Shown: positions 1 through 11,201 of the stretch, piece by piece | Numbering within the stretch: position 1 is the stretch's first letter | Layout: each line of letters starts with the position of its first letter | Assembly: GCA_945902915.1 (NCBI GenBank) | Contig: CAMDNJ010000013.1 | Location: 1-38,372 of the forward strand | Source of the DNA: Crenothrix polyspora | GTDB taxonomy: Bacteria; Pseudomonadota; Gammaproteobacteria; Methylococcales; Methylomonadaceae | Length of the DNA stretch: 38,372 bases | Reading direction: 5' to 3' | Program-made: the position numbers and the translations under genes | Notes under the pieces: model-generated | Told to the model about the DNA's origin: nothing | The model's input: the letters and a program-made list of their open reading frames with translations, nothing else | Databases searched by the model: none

Positions 1-39
1 ACCCTATTGTGATGGCAGTAATCATTGTAGGTCATAAAC

Positions 40-519
40 ATGGCTGTAGAGATAGAACATAAATTTTTATTAGCTAATAATGATTGGCGTAAACAAGTTA
101 GTTATTCAGTGAAATATAAACAAGGCTATTTAAGTGCAGTAGCTACAAGCTCTATAAGAGTAAGAGTAAGTAATGATAAAGCGTGGCTGAATATTAAAAG
201 CGCTACTATTGGCACGCATAGACATGAATATGAATATGAAATTCCACTTTCTGATGCACAAGAAATTATTACCAATCTATGTAGAAAACCTATTATAGAA
301 AAAACTCGTCATATTGTTATTGATGATAATAATACTTGGGAAATAGATGAGTTTGAAGGTGATAACTCGGGTTTAATTGTTGCTGAAATTGAATTACTTG
401 AAGTAGGTGCTGATTTTTCTATACCCGCTTGGCTCGGTGAAGAAGTTACTTCTGATCATCGTTATTACAATAATAATTTGGCTAGTCATCCTTATTCAGT
501 ATGGCGAGATCATTCTTAA
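40..519 (+). CDS. CYTH domain protein (short triphosphate tunnel enzyme)
   Basis: This is a 159-residue single-domain protein of the CYTH/triphosphate tunnel family. The N-terminus carries the family signature ExExK as E4-I-E6-H-K8, and alternating charged strands follow (RVRVS, LNIKS, HEYEYEI, WEIDEF, VAEIEL), as expected for the beta-tunnel that binds a triphosphate with divalent metal. Short stand-alone bacterial members are inorganic triphosphatases or adenylate-cyclase-like enzymes; the substrate cannot be told from the sequence. There is no C-terminal CHAD domain, unlike the longer bacterial ygiF-type proteins. The ATG start places the signature at the very N-terminus, as usual. It lies upstream of recF with a 182-base gap, in the place where dnaA/dnaN are often found, so local gene order is rearranged. 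Family is clear; activity is inferred. Confidence 0.85.
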   Translation: MAVEIEHKFLLANNDWRKQVSYSVKYKQGYLSAVATSSIRVRVSNDKAWLNIKSATIGTHRHEYEYEIPLSDAQEIITNLCRKPIIEKTRHIVIDDNNTWEIDEFEGDNSGLIVAEIELLEVGADFSIPAWLGEEVTSDHRYYNNNLASHPYSVWRDHS

Positions 520-701
520 TTTTATTGGTACGCATTTAAATAAAGTTTTTCTATGGTCTTGATTATTTACGTTTTTATATGCAATTTGTCATTTAAGCCA
601 ATTAAACATATTTTATATACTCTTCTTATTATTGATTTCGATAATATTCATCGATGCTTTACTAGGCGCTAGTTGATAGTTTTGCTCTGTTCATAACCGC
701 A

Positions 702-1778
702 ATGATAATAATTAAGCTAAATATTAGCTCTGTACGAAATATTATTATGGCTGCAGTTTATCCATCACCAACTTTAAATTTTATTGTTGGAAAAAATGCC
801 AGTGGGAAAAGTGCTTTTCTTGAAGCTATTTTTTTATTAGGTCGCATTAAATCTTTTCGTTCTACAGCAATAAAATCGGTTATTAATTCATCACAGTTGG
901 AGTTAGTTGTTTCTGCTGAAATTTTGCAGATGAATGGCGCTATAGCTCACCTAGGTGTGCAAATTGACAATAAAAATTATTATTGTCGTATAAATCACCA
1001 AACTACACATAAGAAATCTGATTTCGCTTATGCATTACCTTTACAAGTTATTCATCCTAAAAGTTATGAGTTGCTTGATGCTGCCCCTCAATTAAGAAGA
1101 GAGTTTTTAGATTGGGGGGTTTTTAATGATAATGAAAATTTTTTACTTAATTGGCGTAAATATAAAAAGGCTTTAGCTCAACGTAATTCATTATTAAAGG
1201 CTCGATCTCTCAAGGAACTTAATGTTTGGAATAACGAATTAGTTTATTACGGTACAATAGTTAATAATTACCGGCAAAGTTATTTACTTCAATTTAAACC
1301 TGTATTTATTGAAATCGTTGCTAAGTTTCTTGATCTTACAGATGTGGACTTACGTTTTATATCGGGATGGAATACAGATAAGGGTTTGGACAATGTTTTT
1401 ATAGAAGATCTTGATAAGGATCTTCGTTTTGGATTCACTCATAGTGGACCTCATCGTGGTGATATTCAAATAATAGTAGGCAGTCGTTTAGCTAAAGATT
1501 TTGTTTCAAGAGGACAACTTAAATTATTAATTATGAGTTTAAAACTTGCACAGATGCAATTGCTTAAAAATCAACATAGCAATATTGGTTGTTTCCTTAT
1601 AGATGATTTTGCGGCTGAACTAGATATTATTAATAGAGCCAAATTACTACAATATTTAATTGAGTTAGAATGCCAAGTATTTATTACTACTACAGAACCT
1701 TCTGATTTTGGTGATCTAAGTCATATAAAAAATTACAAAATGTTCCACGTGGAACAGGGCAACATAATACAAGTGTAA
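702..1778 (+). CDS. recF: RecF, DNA replication and repair ATPase
   Basis: RecF is an SMC-like ABC ATPase that helps load RecA at ssDNA-dsDNA junctions during gap repair. The 358-residue length is normal. Walker A is GKNASGKS at residues 30-37, preceded by the RNI segment and followed by the RSFRS-like segment typical of RecF. The ABC signature region reads SRGQLK, and the Walker B region reads FLIDDFAAELD near the C-terminus. The protein ends in MFHVEQ followed by seven residues; the FHVEQ residues are encoded by an embedded parS-like site, which is common for genes near bacterial origins. gyrB follows after 44 bases, consistent with the classic recF-gyrB pairing. dnaN is not upstream; a CYTH gene is there instead. 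Confidence 0.95.
   Translation: MIIIKLNISSVRNIIMAAVYPSPTLNFIVGKNASGKSAFLEAIFLLGRIKSFRSTAIKSVINSSQLELVVSAEILQMNGAIAHLGVQIDNKNYYCRINHQTTHKKSDFAYALPLQVIHPKSYELLDAAPQLRREFLDWGVFNDNENFLLNWRKYKKALAQRNSLLKARSLKELNVWNNELVYYGTIVNNYRQSYLLQFKPVFIEIVAKFLDLTDVDLRFISGWNTDKGLDNVFIEDLDKDLRFGFTHSGPHRGDIQIIVGSRLAKDFVSRGQLKLLIMSLKLAQMQLLKNQHSNIGCFLIDDFAAELDIINRAKLLQYLIELECQVFITTTEPSDFGDLSHIKNYKMFHVEQGNIIQV
1741..1756. other. parS-like site 1 (ParB/Spo0J binding)
   Basis: The 16-mer TGTTCCACGTGGAACA is a perfect palindrome and differs from the classic parS consensus TGTTTCACGTGAAACA only at one symmetric pair of positions. It lies inside the last codons of recF. ParB binds parS and forms a spreading CTP-dependent clamp near the origin. 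No parA/parB genes are in the window. Confidence 0.8.
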
Positions 1779-1794
1779 TGTTTCATGTGGAACA
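1779..1794. other. parS-like site 2
   Basis: TGTTTCATGTGGAACA is a near-palindromic second parS-like 16-mer. It starts 38 bases after the first site, immediately after the recF stop codon and 28 bases before the gyrB start. It has one mismatch in the central CACGTG. Paired sites at this spacing support a genuine partition locus. Confidence 0.7.
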
Positions 1795-1810
1795 TTCACA
1801 ACTACAGTAA

Positions 1811-4237
<2,427 letters not shown>

Positions 4238-4239
4238 TT

Positions 4240-5046
4240 ATGCTTAATTACCCTAATATAGATCCAGTGATATTTAGTATAGGGCCAGCAAAAGTTCATT
4301 GGTATGGACTTATGTATATAATTGGATTTGCAGCTGTTTGGTTTTTGGGTCAAATGCGAGCAAAAATGTCTTGGTCACCAATTAAGCCAGAGTCCATAGA
4401 AGATTTAGTTACGTATGGCGCATTGGGAGTAATTTTAGGTGGCAGAATTGGCTACATACTTTTTTATAATATAAGCGATTTTTTAAGTAACCCTTTAATA
4501 TTATTAAAGATATGGCAGGGTGGTATGTCATTTCATGGTGGTATGTTAGGGGTATTTGTAGCAATGTGGTTTTTTTCAAAAAAAAATCAATGTTCAATGC
4601 TGCAGTTAACTGACATTATTGCGCCACTAGCTCCAATAGGCTTAGGAGCTGGTCGTATCGGTAACTTTATAAATTCAGAATTATGGGGTCACACAAGTGA
4701 AGTACCATGGGCGATGATATTCCCAAATGGTGGACCTTTAGCGCGACATCCTTCACAGCTTTATGAGGCGTTTTTAGAAGGGATGGTTTTATTTATTTTG
4801 CTTTGGCTGTATTCAAAAAAATTAAGACCTGTCGGAGCAATAACTGGGTTAGCGATGTTTTTTTATGGCTGCTTTAGATTTATTGTTGAATTTTATAGAA
4901 TGCCAGATGCTCAACTAGGATATTTGGCATTAGATTGGGTGACTATGGGACAAATATTGTCATTGCCTATGATTATTATTGGTGCAGCATTGTTTTATTA
5001 TTCAAATAAAACAATGAATATAAAATTAACTCCACATAATAGTTAA
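4240..5046 (+). CDS. lgt: Prolipoprotein diacylglyceryl transferase
   Basis: Lgt is the inner-membrane enzyme that moves diacylglycerol from phosphatidylglycerol to the lipobox Cys of prelipoproteins, the first step of lipoprotein maturation. The 268 residues contain several membrane segments. The conserved GGRIGYILFYN segment is present. The Lgt signature GRIGNFINSELWG carries the essential Arg/Asn residues and is followed by RHPSQLYEAFLEG. The HGGMLGV segment corresponds to the conserved His-Gly-Gly motif. The start lies two bases after the gyrB stop. The usual partner thyA is absent; a 500-base stretch without a recognisable gene follows. Confidence 0.96.
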   Translation: MLNYPNIDPVIFSIGPAKVHWYGLMYIIGFAAVWFLGQMRAKMSWSPIKPESIEDLVTYGALGVILGGRIGYILFYNISDFLSNPLILLKIWQGGMSFHGGMLGVFVAMWFFSKKNQCSMLQLTDIIAPLAPIGLGAGRIGNFINSELWGHTSEVPWAMIFPNGGPLARHPSQLYEAFLEGMVLFILLWLYSKKLRPVGAITGLAMFFYGCFRFIVEFYRMPDAQLGYLALDWVTMGQILSLPMIIIGAALFYYSNKTMNIKLTPHNS

Positions 5047-5568
5047 ACTAAACATCTACTTTGGGCGTTAGCTAGTTAATATTTAACAGTAATTATATTA
5101 ATCAAACATTACGGCAGAATACGAAATACTGAAGCAATGCAAAAAACATCGTATTGCACTGATTCTATTATTTACTATTGACGTTAATAACGATTACTGG
5201 AAATAAAATAAACCTAAAAGTGCAGCAAGACTAAACATTATTAACTATTAGGTAGCTAATAGTCTGACATGCATCGAAGAAATACCTATACTTTATAGAG
5301 TCTTATACGAAAATCTTCAACGAGGAGTAGAATCCGCCCTATGTTATATGATTGTGCCAGTCAAGTTATCAAATATATTGAAGATATACGTCTGCCTATA
5401 AAAATAGTATTAGATATAAGTTCAGAAATCTCAATAGCAATTGGTAACATAGAGTTAACGCAAAGGACATTTTTGATATATCCAAAAGATAATGCGATGT
5501 AAAAGAAACAGGAAACTTTAATTCAAATAGAATTAAAGTTTAATTTATAAAATGATAAAGGATAAGCC
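5047..5568. other. Gene-poor AT-rich gap between lgt and hemJ
   Basis: No recognisable gene is seen here. The only notable frame is 5341-5502 (+), a 53-codon ORF starting MLYDCASQVIKYIEDIRL. It is preceded by GAGGAG at an overlong spacing (about 13 bases). It matches no family I recognise and could be a decayed gene. thyA often follows lgt, but I see no thyA motif here. Confidence 0.4.
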
Positions 5569-5994
5569 ATGCTTTGGATAAAAGCTTTACACTTAATATT
5601 TATGGTTACTTGGTTTGCTGGTTTGTTTTATTTACCTCGTTTATTTGTTTATCATGCACAAAGTACTGATAAATTAAGCAATGAACGATTTAAGGTAATG
5701 GAGCGTAAGTTATTTTATGGCATCATGACACCAGGTATGATAGCAACGTTTATATTTGGGATCTGGATGTTAATTGACTATGCTTGGGTGCTGTATCAAA
5801 GCACATGGTGGTTGACTATAAAACTTATGTTGTTGGCATTAATGTTAGTCTACCATTATGTTTGTGGTGTGTGGTTGCATGATTTTAAATATGACCGTAA
5901 CTCGCATAGCCATGTTTATTATCGTTGGATGAATGAAGTCCCTGTCATTTTTTTAGTAAGTATCATCATTTTGGTTGTCGTTAAACCCTTTTAA
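5569..5994 (+). CDS. hemJ: HemJ-type protoporphyrinogen IX oxidase (UPF0093 membrane protein)
   Basis: This is a 141-residue, four-helix inner-membrane protein of the HemJ family, which oxidises protoporphyrinogen IX to protoporphyrin IX in heme synthesis in bacteria without HemG or HemY. The signature N-terminus LWIKALHLIFMVTWFAGLFYLPRLFVYH contains the conserved His in helix 1 and the Trp, Pro and Arg residues leading into the first loop; the conserved Lys is in WLTIKLMLL, and a further His lies in VYHY. Length is typical. The ATG start has a good ribosome site, AAAGGATAAGCC just before it. It stands alone between two gene-poor gaps, so it is probably monocistronic. The family also resembles CopD-like membrane proteins, but the N-terminal pattern favours HemJ. 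Confidence 0.85.
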   Translation: MLWIKALHLIFMVTWFAGLFYLPRLFVYHAQSTDKLSNERFKVMERKLFYGIMTPGMIATFIFGIWMLIDYAWVLYQSTWWLTIKLMLLALMLVYHYVCGVWLHDFKYDRNSHSHVYYRWMNEVPVIFLVSIIILVVVKPF

Positions 5995-6353
5995 GTTGCC
6001 CTTAAAAATTTAGTATTATTAAAATATAACAAAAATAAAATGCAATACTTGATTATGGTTAAATAATTTGATACTTTAGACAATAAATAAGTAGAGTTAC
6101 GATGTTAGATTTATTCATAGGTATAAAATCTATATCATTCAAAGTATGGGTACTCTATCGAATATATAAATTACAAAGAAATAATTATTAAGAACTAAGT
6201 ATATTTTCATTTATTTAAAACTAATAGCTTGATTTTAAATAAAAATCAATAATATAAAGCCGTCAGATCAGAAAAAAAACAATAAATTAATATTCATAAC
6301 TATTATAGTTTTGACTCAATATAAATCATACAAATAAGATTAGAGTAATCATT
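5995..6353. other. AT-rich intergenic region upstream of the exosortase locus
   Basis: This stretch of about 360 bases is very rich in A and T, with no open frame of substance, no tRNA-like fold and no clear repeat. The only supported element is the candidate promoter at its right end (6311-6340). Confidence 0.5.
6311..6340 (+). promoter_or_regulatory. Candidate sigma-70 promoter for the asparagine-synthase-like gene
   Basis: TTGACT at 6311-6316 and TAAGAT at 6335-6340 are separated by 18 bases. The predicted transcript start would be only several bases before the ATG at 6354, so the leader would be very short. The AT-rich context makes chance matches likely. Confidence 0.4.
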
Positions 6354-8177
6354 ATGAGTACAATATACGGTTGGTTTTCAGCAATGGGAAAAACTTCTGA
6401 CCAGAACTGTATTGATCAACAAAGCACTGTCTCAAAATTATTAAGCAATATTCATTCATGTATAGCCAAGCATAAAAACATTGCAGAAATAGCAGGTTAT
6501 GGCCTTAAGAATGCTCCGAGTGTTTATCGATCCTCACGTTTATTGGTGATAATTGAGGGTGATCCCTATTGGAGTGATGAGGAACTAAAAAAAATTGCAA
6601 ACAGAAGCGACTCAGCTCAGGCATTAGCTGAGGGTTTTTTAAGATATGGTCGATTAGTGCTTAATAAGATTCACGGCCCATTTTCATTTTGTATTATAGA
6701 GCCTGAGCGTCATTATGCATTACTAGCGATTGACCGACTAGGCATTCGACCTCTTGCATATTATTTTAAACATGGCTTATTGGTTTTTGGTTCTAAGTTA
6801 GATCATATTATTGCGCATCCTAGCGTTAATAAAGCTATTGATCCTCAGGGTATTTTTAATTATCTATATGCACATATGATTCCAAGTCCTGGATCTATTT
6901 ATACGGGCATTTGTAAATTACAACCAGGTGAATATATTGAGATTGAAAGTAAAAAGCATATAGGTGATTTTTACTGGCGGTCGGATTACACTGAAAGTTC
7001 TTTATCAAAGAAAACATTGATGGAACAAGTTCATGCGCAACTAGAACAGTCTGTCGCAGTTTGTGTGCCTGATCAGCAAACAGGTGTTTTTTTAAGTGGA
7101 GGGCTTGATAGTAGTACGGTAACAGGTTTTTATCAAAAAATTGCTGATCATAAAGTGGATGCATTTACTATGGGCTTTGATGCTGAAGGCTATGATGAAA
7201 TGGCTTATGCTCGAATAGTAGCAGCTCATTTTAAAATAAATTTACATGAATATTATGTAACACCTGTAGATGTTTTAAATGCTATTCCGTTAATTGCTCA
7301 AACTTATGATGAGCCTTTTGGTAATGCTTCAGCTGTACCCAGTTATTATTGTGCTAAATTTGCTCGTGAAAGAGGTATGACGCGATTGTTGGCTGGAGAT
7401 GGAGGGGATGAAATATTTGCCGGAAATAGCCGTTATGCAAAACAAAAGCTATTTGAATATTATAGCTTTCTACCAGGTTGTGTAAAAGCAGTCGTAGAGC
7501 CTATCGCGAATACAATACCTTATTTAGGAAAATTACAAAGTTATATTGAACAAGCAAATATTAATATGCCTGATCGTTTAGAAACGTATAACTTTTTACA
7601 TCGTAGTCCATTATTGGATTTTTTTACTGAAGACTTTCTAAAACAAATTGATCCTGAGTTACCAATTGAAAACAGTAGATTAACTTATAATCGAGCTAAC
7701 ACAGATGATTTTGTAAAGAGGATGCTCCACTTAGATGGAAAATTTACATTGGCAGATAATGATTTAAGAAAAGTTAATGGTATGTGTGAGCTTGCTGGCG
7801 TAATGGTGCAATATCCGATGTTACAAGAAGATCTGGTGAAATTTTCTGCTGGAATTCCATCGAAATGGTTAATGCAGGGCTTTGAATTACGTTCATTTTA
7901 TAAGGAAAGTATGCGAAATTTTTTACCTAAAGAAACTTTAACTAAAAGTAAACAAGGATTTGGATTACCTTTTGGAGTTTGGATGGCTCAAGATAAAGAG
8001 TTAAAACAATTTTCTTTAGATAATTTATTCAGCTTTTCAAAACGAGGAATTGTAAATCCAGTTTATATAAAAAATATAATTCAATTACATCAAGAGGGAC
8101 ATTCTTCTTATTATGGCGTCATGATTTGGTTATTAATAATGTTGGAGCAGTGGTTTATTGCTCATCAAGTTTCATAA
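6354..8177 (+). CDS. Asparagine-synthase-like ATP-dependent amide ligase lacking the N-terminal Cys
   Basis: This 607-residue protein has the two-domain layout of glutamine-hydrolysing asparagine synthases: an N-terminal Ntn glutaminase-like domain (about 1-200) and a C-terminal AsnB synthetase domain with the PP-loop SGGLDSST near residue 247 and the LLAGDGGDEIFAGNSRY motif near 345-360. The catalytic Cys2 found in class II amidotransferases (MCGI...) is missing; the protein starts MSTIYGW, with Ser at position 2. Some glutaminase-fold residues persist (LAIDRLGIRPLAYY). Ammonia from glutamine is therefore unlikely to be used in the standard way. Beta-lactam synthetase is a known relative that also lost this Cys. 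Asparagine-synthase paralogues commonly sit in exosortase/EPS loci, and here prsR, exosortase and epsI follow. The physiological substrate is unknown. AGAGTAA lies before the ATG. Confidence 0.8.
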   Translation: MSTIYGWFSAMGKTSDQNCIDQQSTVSKLLSNIHSCIAKHKNIAEIAGYGLKNAPSVYRSSRLLVIIEGDPYWSDEELKKIANRSDSAQALAEGFLRYGRLVLNKIHGPFSFCIIEPERHYALLAIDRLGIRPLAYYFKHGLLVFGSKLDHIIAHPSVNKAIDPQGIFNYLYAHMIPSPGSIYTGICKLQPGEYIEIESKKHIGDFYWRSDYTESSLSKKTLMEQVHAQLEQSVAVCVPDQQTGVFLSGGLDSSTVTGFYQKIADHKVDAFTMGFDAEGYDEMAYARIVAAHFKINLHEYYVTPVDVLNAIPLIAQTYDEPFGNASAVPSYYCAKFARERGMTRLLAGDGGDEIFAGNSRYAKQKLFEYYSFLPGCVKAVVEPIANTIPYLGKLQSYIEQANINMPDRLETYNFLHRSPLLDFFTEDFLKQIDPELPIENSRLTYNRANTDDFVKRMLHLDGKFTLADNDLRKVNGMCELAGVMVQYPMLQEDLVKFSAGIPSKWLMQGFELRSFYKESMRNFLPKETLTKSKQGFGLPFGVWMAQDKELKQFSLDNLFSFSKRGIVNPVYIKNIIQLHQEGHSSYYGVMIWLLIMLEQWFIAHQVS

Positions 8178-8339
8178 TATAACATTATTAATTCTATGAT
8201 TAATTGTCTTTAAGAAATGTCCAGCAAGTTTTCGAAAAGTAATTTTAGCGCATCATGATAGATGAAAAACACAAGAAACTAGAGTTAATAAAAATAGGTG
8301 TGAAGTAAATCATAATCAAATTAAGCAGAAGGTTATAAC

Positions 8340-9695
8340 TTGGAAGATAAGAAAGTTTTACTAATTGTAGAAGATGATCTTGGTCTACAAAAACAATTAA
8401 AATGGAGTTTTGAATCATATCACACGGTAATTGCTGGCAATAGAAGTGAAGCTGTGGCTGCCTTAAGAAGGTTTGTGCCTAGTGTGATTACATTAGACTT
8501 AGGATTACCTCCAGATGCAGCTAATGCAAGCGAAGGCTTAAAAACTTTGCAAGAAATTCTCGAGCTAGCTCCTGCAACAAAAATAATTGTCGTCACTGGT
8601 AATGATGATAGGGCAAATGCTGTTAAAGCTGTAGCGATGGGTGCTTACGATTTTTATCAAAAACCTATTGATACAGATATATTAAATTTAATTATAGAAC
8701 GCGCTTTTCAGTTAAATAAGTTAGAAAATGAACATCAATTATTGCAGAAAAAAACAACTGAACCATTAGTAGGTCTCATTACCTCATGTAAAAAAATGCA
8801 GGATTTATGTCGCACTATTGAAAAAATTTCACCTACTAGTGCAACAGTATTATTAATGGGTGAAAGTGGTACTGGAAAGGAAGTGCTCGCAAAAGCAATA
8901 CATCGATTAAGTGATCGCTCTACTCAAGCCTTTGTAGCAGTAAATTGCGCAGCTATTCCTGAAAATTTGTTAGAAAGTGAGCTATTTGGTTATGAAAAAG
9001 GTGCATATACTGGAGCGTCTCAGAAAACAAAAGGCAAAATAGAATATGCAAATAAGGGAACTTTATTTTTAGATGAAATTGGCGATCTGCCTTTTTTATT
9101 ACAATCAAAATTATTGCGCTTTTTGCAAGAAAGAACTATAGAGCGTATTGGGGGGAGACAAGAAATTCCAATTGATGTACGTATTATTTGCGCTACCCAT
9201 CAAAATTTAGAAGACCATATTAATAAAGAAAAATTTAGGTTAGATTTGTATTATCGAATTAGTGAGATAATCATTGATATTCCACCATTAAGGGAGAGGG
9301 AAGGAGATGCAATAACAATTGCAACTGCTTTTTTGAAAAAATATTGCCTGATACATAATAAAAAAATAAAAAGTTTTAGTATAGAAGTTGCAGCAGCTAT
9401 TGAAGCTTATTCATGGCCAGGAAATATCAGAGAACTTGAAAATAAAATTAAAAGAGCAGTTATTTTATCAGATGATGTCAATATTACCTTCAACGATTTA
9501 GAGCTTGAAAAAAACACTGATATTGCAATGCCTGTTAATTTAAAAGAAGTGCGGGAGTCAGCGGAAATTATTGCTATAAAAAAAGCCTTAGTTCATAGCA
9601 ACAATAATGTATCTAATACTGCAAAACTTCTTGGTGTAACTAGGCCTACGCTATATAGCCTAATTGAAAAATATGGATTACAAATAAATGAATAA
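8340..9695 (+). CDS. prsR: PrsR-type sigma-54-dependent response regulator of the PEP-CTERM/exosortase system
   Basis: This 451-residue NtrC-class activator closely resembles PrsR, the response regulator found in exosortase loci. It has a receiver domain (about 3-125) with acidic E11-D12-D13 and phospho-acceptor D53 in ITLDLGLPPD, plus the distinctive VVTGNDDRANAVKAVAMGAYDFYQKPID. The AAA+ sigma-54 interaction domain has Walker A GESGTGKE near 174 and GAYTGA near 221 (the sigma-54 contact loop, Phe replaced by Tyr). The C-terminus has a Fis-type HTH (NNVSNTAKLLGVTRPTLYSLIEKYG). The start is TTG at 8340, with AGAAGG upstream and the protein beginning MEDKKVLLIVEDD. The usual sensor kinase PrsK is not adjacent. 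It overlaps the exosortase gene by eight bases, so they are cotranscribed. Confidence 0.88.
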   Translation: MEDKKVLLIVEDDLGLQKQLKWSFESYHTVIAGNRSEAVAALRRFVPSVITLDLGLPPDAANASEGLKTLQEILELAPATKIIVVTGNDDRANAVKAVAMGAYDFYQKPIDTDILNLIIERAFQLNKLENEHQLLQKKTTEPLVGLITSCKKMQDLCRTIEKISPTSATVLLMGESGTGKEVLAKAIHRLSDRSTQAFVAVNCAAIPENLLESELFGYEKGAYTGASQKTKGKIEYANKGTLFLDEIGDLPFLLQSKLLRFLQERTIERIGGRQEIPIDVRIICATHQNLEDHINKEKFRLDLYYRISEIIIDIPPLREREGDAITIATAFLKKYCLIHNKKIKSFSIEVAAAIEAYSWPGNIRELENKIKRAVILSDDVNITFNDLELEKNTDIAMPVNLKEVRESAEIIAIKKALVHSNNNVSNTAKLLGVTRPTLYSLIEKYGLQINE

Positions 9696-10575
9696 TTTAA
9701 GTGCAGGTAATCAGAATGTTAAAAAAGAAGAAAATTTTGAAACTAAAAATCAATGGTTATTAGGGATAATTGTTATATTGCTACTAATGTTATATATGCC
9801 TACCTTATTGTGGTTATGGGGCAGATGGACTATGAGTGTTTGGCAAAATGGCCACGGAATTTTAGTGTTTGCCTTAGTGATATATTTAATATGTAGAGAA
9901 TTACAAAAATTAAAATACTTACCCGCAAGTTCTAATTCGTGGGGGTACCTTATCTTAATTCCGAGTTTATTATTATATATGCTCGATACTGGCATTAACA
10001 CTCAATTACTGTCTAGTTTTTCAATGTTTTTGTCGCTCATCGGTTTGTCATTGTTGTTTTTAGGTGAGGTAAAAACAAAGGCCATACTTTTTCCTTTATT
10101 AACAATGTTACTTACATTGCCGATCCCTTTAGTTTTTACAGAAACTATTCATCTTATGCTCAGGCATATTGCGACAAAAAGTGTTGCATTTATCTTAAAT
10201 CAAGTGGGTATACCCGTTTTTACAAGTGGAACATTATTAGAAATAGAGGGCGGTACATTAATGGTAGCTGATGCCTGTAGTGGTTTTGCAACGCTTTATG
10301 CAGCAATCACCATTGCGATTCTGACGGCTTATTTTTGTACCTCTACAGAAAGGAGAATAATACTCTTGGTGATAGCCGCTCCTCTTGCTATAGGTGTCAA
10401 TATAATAAGAGTTTTAGTGCTCGCATTATTAGTTAATTACTATGGACTGAATATTTTAGCGACATCAGCTCATGAGTTATCGGGCTTATTAACCTTTATA
10501 GTGGCTTTACCTATAATATTTATCATAGGGAAAAATCCTATTAATAATAAAAATATAATTGAAAAAAATCTATGA
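9688..10575 (+). CDS. Exosortase (membrane transpeptidase-like protein-sorting enzyme)
   Basis: This 295-residue polytopic membrane protein belongs to the exosortase/archaeosortase family, which recognises the C-terminal PEP-CTERM sorting signal and is thought to cleave it and attach the protein to surface polysaccharide. About eight hydrophobic segments are visible after a short charged N-terminus. The proposed catalytic triad is in place: Cys197 in ADACSGF, Arg241 in GVNIIRVL and His262 in SAHELSG. It is shorter than the XrtA type, which carries a fused EpsI domain; here EpsI is encoded separately by the next gene, overlapping by four bases (ATGA). It overlaps prsR by eight bases at its start. 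The sub-type cannot be fixed by eye. A candidate substrate is the PEP-CTERM protein at 23176-23790. Confidence 0.9.
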   Translation: MNNLSAGNQNVKKEENFETKNQWLLGIIVILLLMLYMPTLLWLWGRWTMSVWQNGHGILVFALVIYLICRELQKLKYLPASSNSWGYLILIPSLLLYMLDTGINTQLLSSFSMFLSLIGLSLLFLGEVKTKAILFPLLTMLLTLPIPLVFTETIHLMLRHIATKSVAFILNQVGIPVFTSGTLLEIEGGTLMVADACSGFATLYAAITIAILTAYFCTSTERRIILLVIAAPLAIGVNIIRVLVLALLVNYYGLNILATSAHELSGLLTFIVALPIIFIIGKNPINNKNIIEKNL

Positions 10576-11201
10576 TATCTACACGCCATGCACCATTAGT
10601 ATTATTTATCATCATGTTGGCATTGATTCCTACGATTATTCATAGTTATTTGGAATTAAAAATAGGCGATAATTTATCGACTCGTCATATTAGCCAAGTA
10701 TTAGGTTCTTATGTTTCAAAGCCTAGTCAACGTAAACCAGGATGGGGTGAAGATACTTTTGCTTGTTATGATTGGTTCGAACGCATTTATACAAATCAAC
10801 AAGGTAAATCAGTACGTTTTTTTGTAGGACGGTCTTATGATCATAAAAAGCTGTATCATCATCCAGAACTTGCGCTGTCTTACGGTAAAGATCTAAGGAT
10901 GGTTGGAGAAATACAATATTCTGAACAACCTACCGTAGCCGTTAAACTTCTGGCTAACGAAACGAAACCTGTTATAGCTGCTTATGCATTATTATATGAT
11001 AAGCAATTTGTTGGCAATGCTATTACCCATCAAATAATGAGTTCAATCATGCAACTGATTACGCCAAGGAAGCCAATGACATTATTTTATGTCGAAGAAG
11101 AAAATGCGTCTGCGAAAACTATATTCAGTGAAACTGATGCGGCATTAATTCTTGAAAGAGCTATTAAAGACTTTTTAAATAACGACTTAAAAAACGATTA
11201 A
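10572..11201 (+). CDS. EpsI family exosortase-associated protein
   Basis: This 209-residue protein has one N-terminal membrane anchor (about residues 8-25) followed by a periplasmic domain. Its size, the single anchor, the Trp/aromatic-rich segment (PGWGEDTFACYDWFERIY) and the position directly after an exosortase match the EpsI family, which accompanies or is fused to exosortases. EpsI is linked to exopolysaccharide export or processing in methylotrophs, but its biochemical function is not established. The ATG overlaps the exosortase stop as ATGA, implying translational coupling. It ends the operon; the next gene-like sequence is a transposase remnant. Confidence 0.75.
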   Translation: MISTRHAPLVLFIIMLALIPTIIHSYLELKIGDNLSTRHISQVLGSYVSKPSQRKPGWGEDTFACYDWFERIYTNQQGKSVRFFVGRSYDHKKLYHHPELALSYGKDLRMVGEIQYSEQPTVAVKLLANETKPVIAAYALLYDKQFVGNAITHQIMSSIMQLITPRKPMTLFYVEEENASAKTIFSETDAALILERAIKDFLNNDLKND

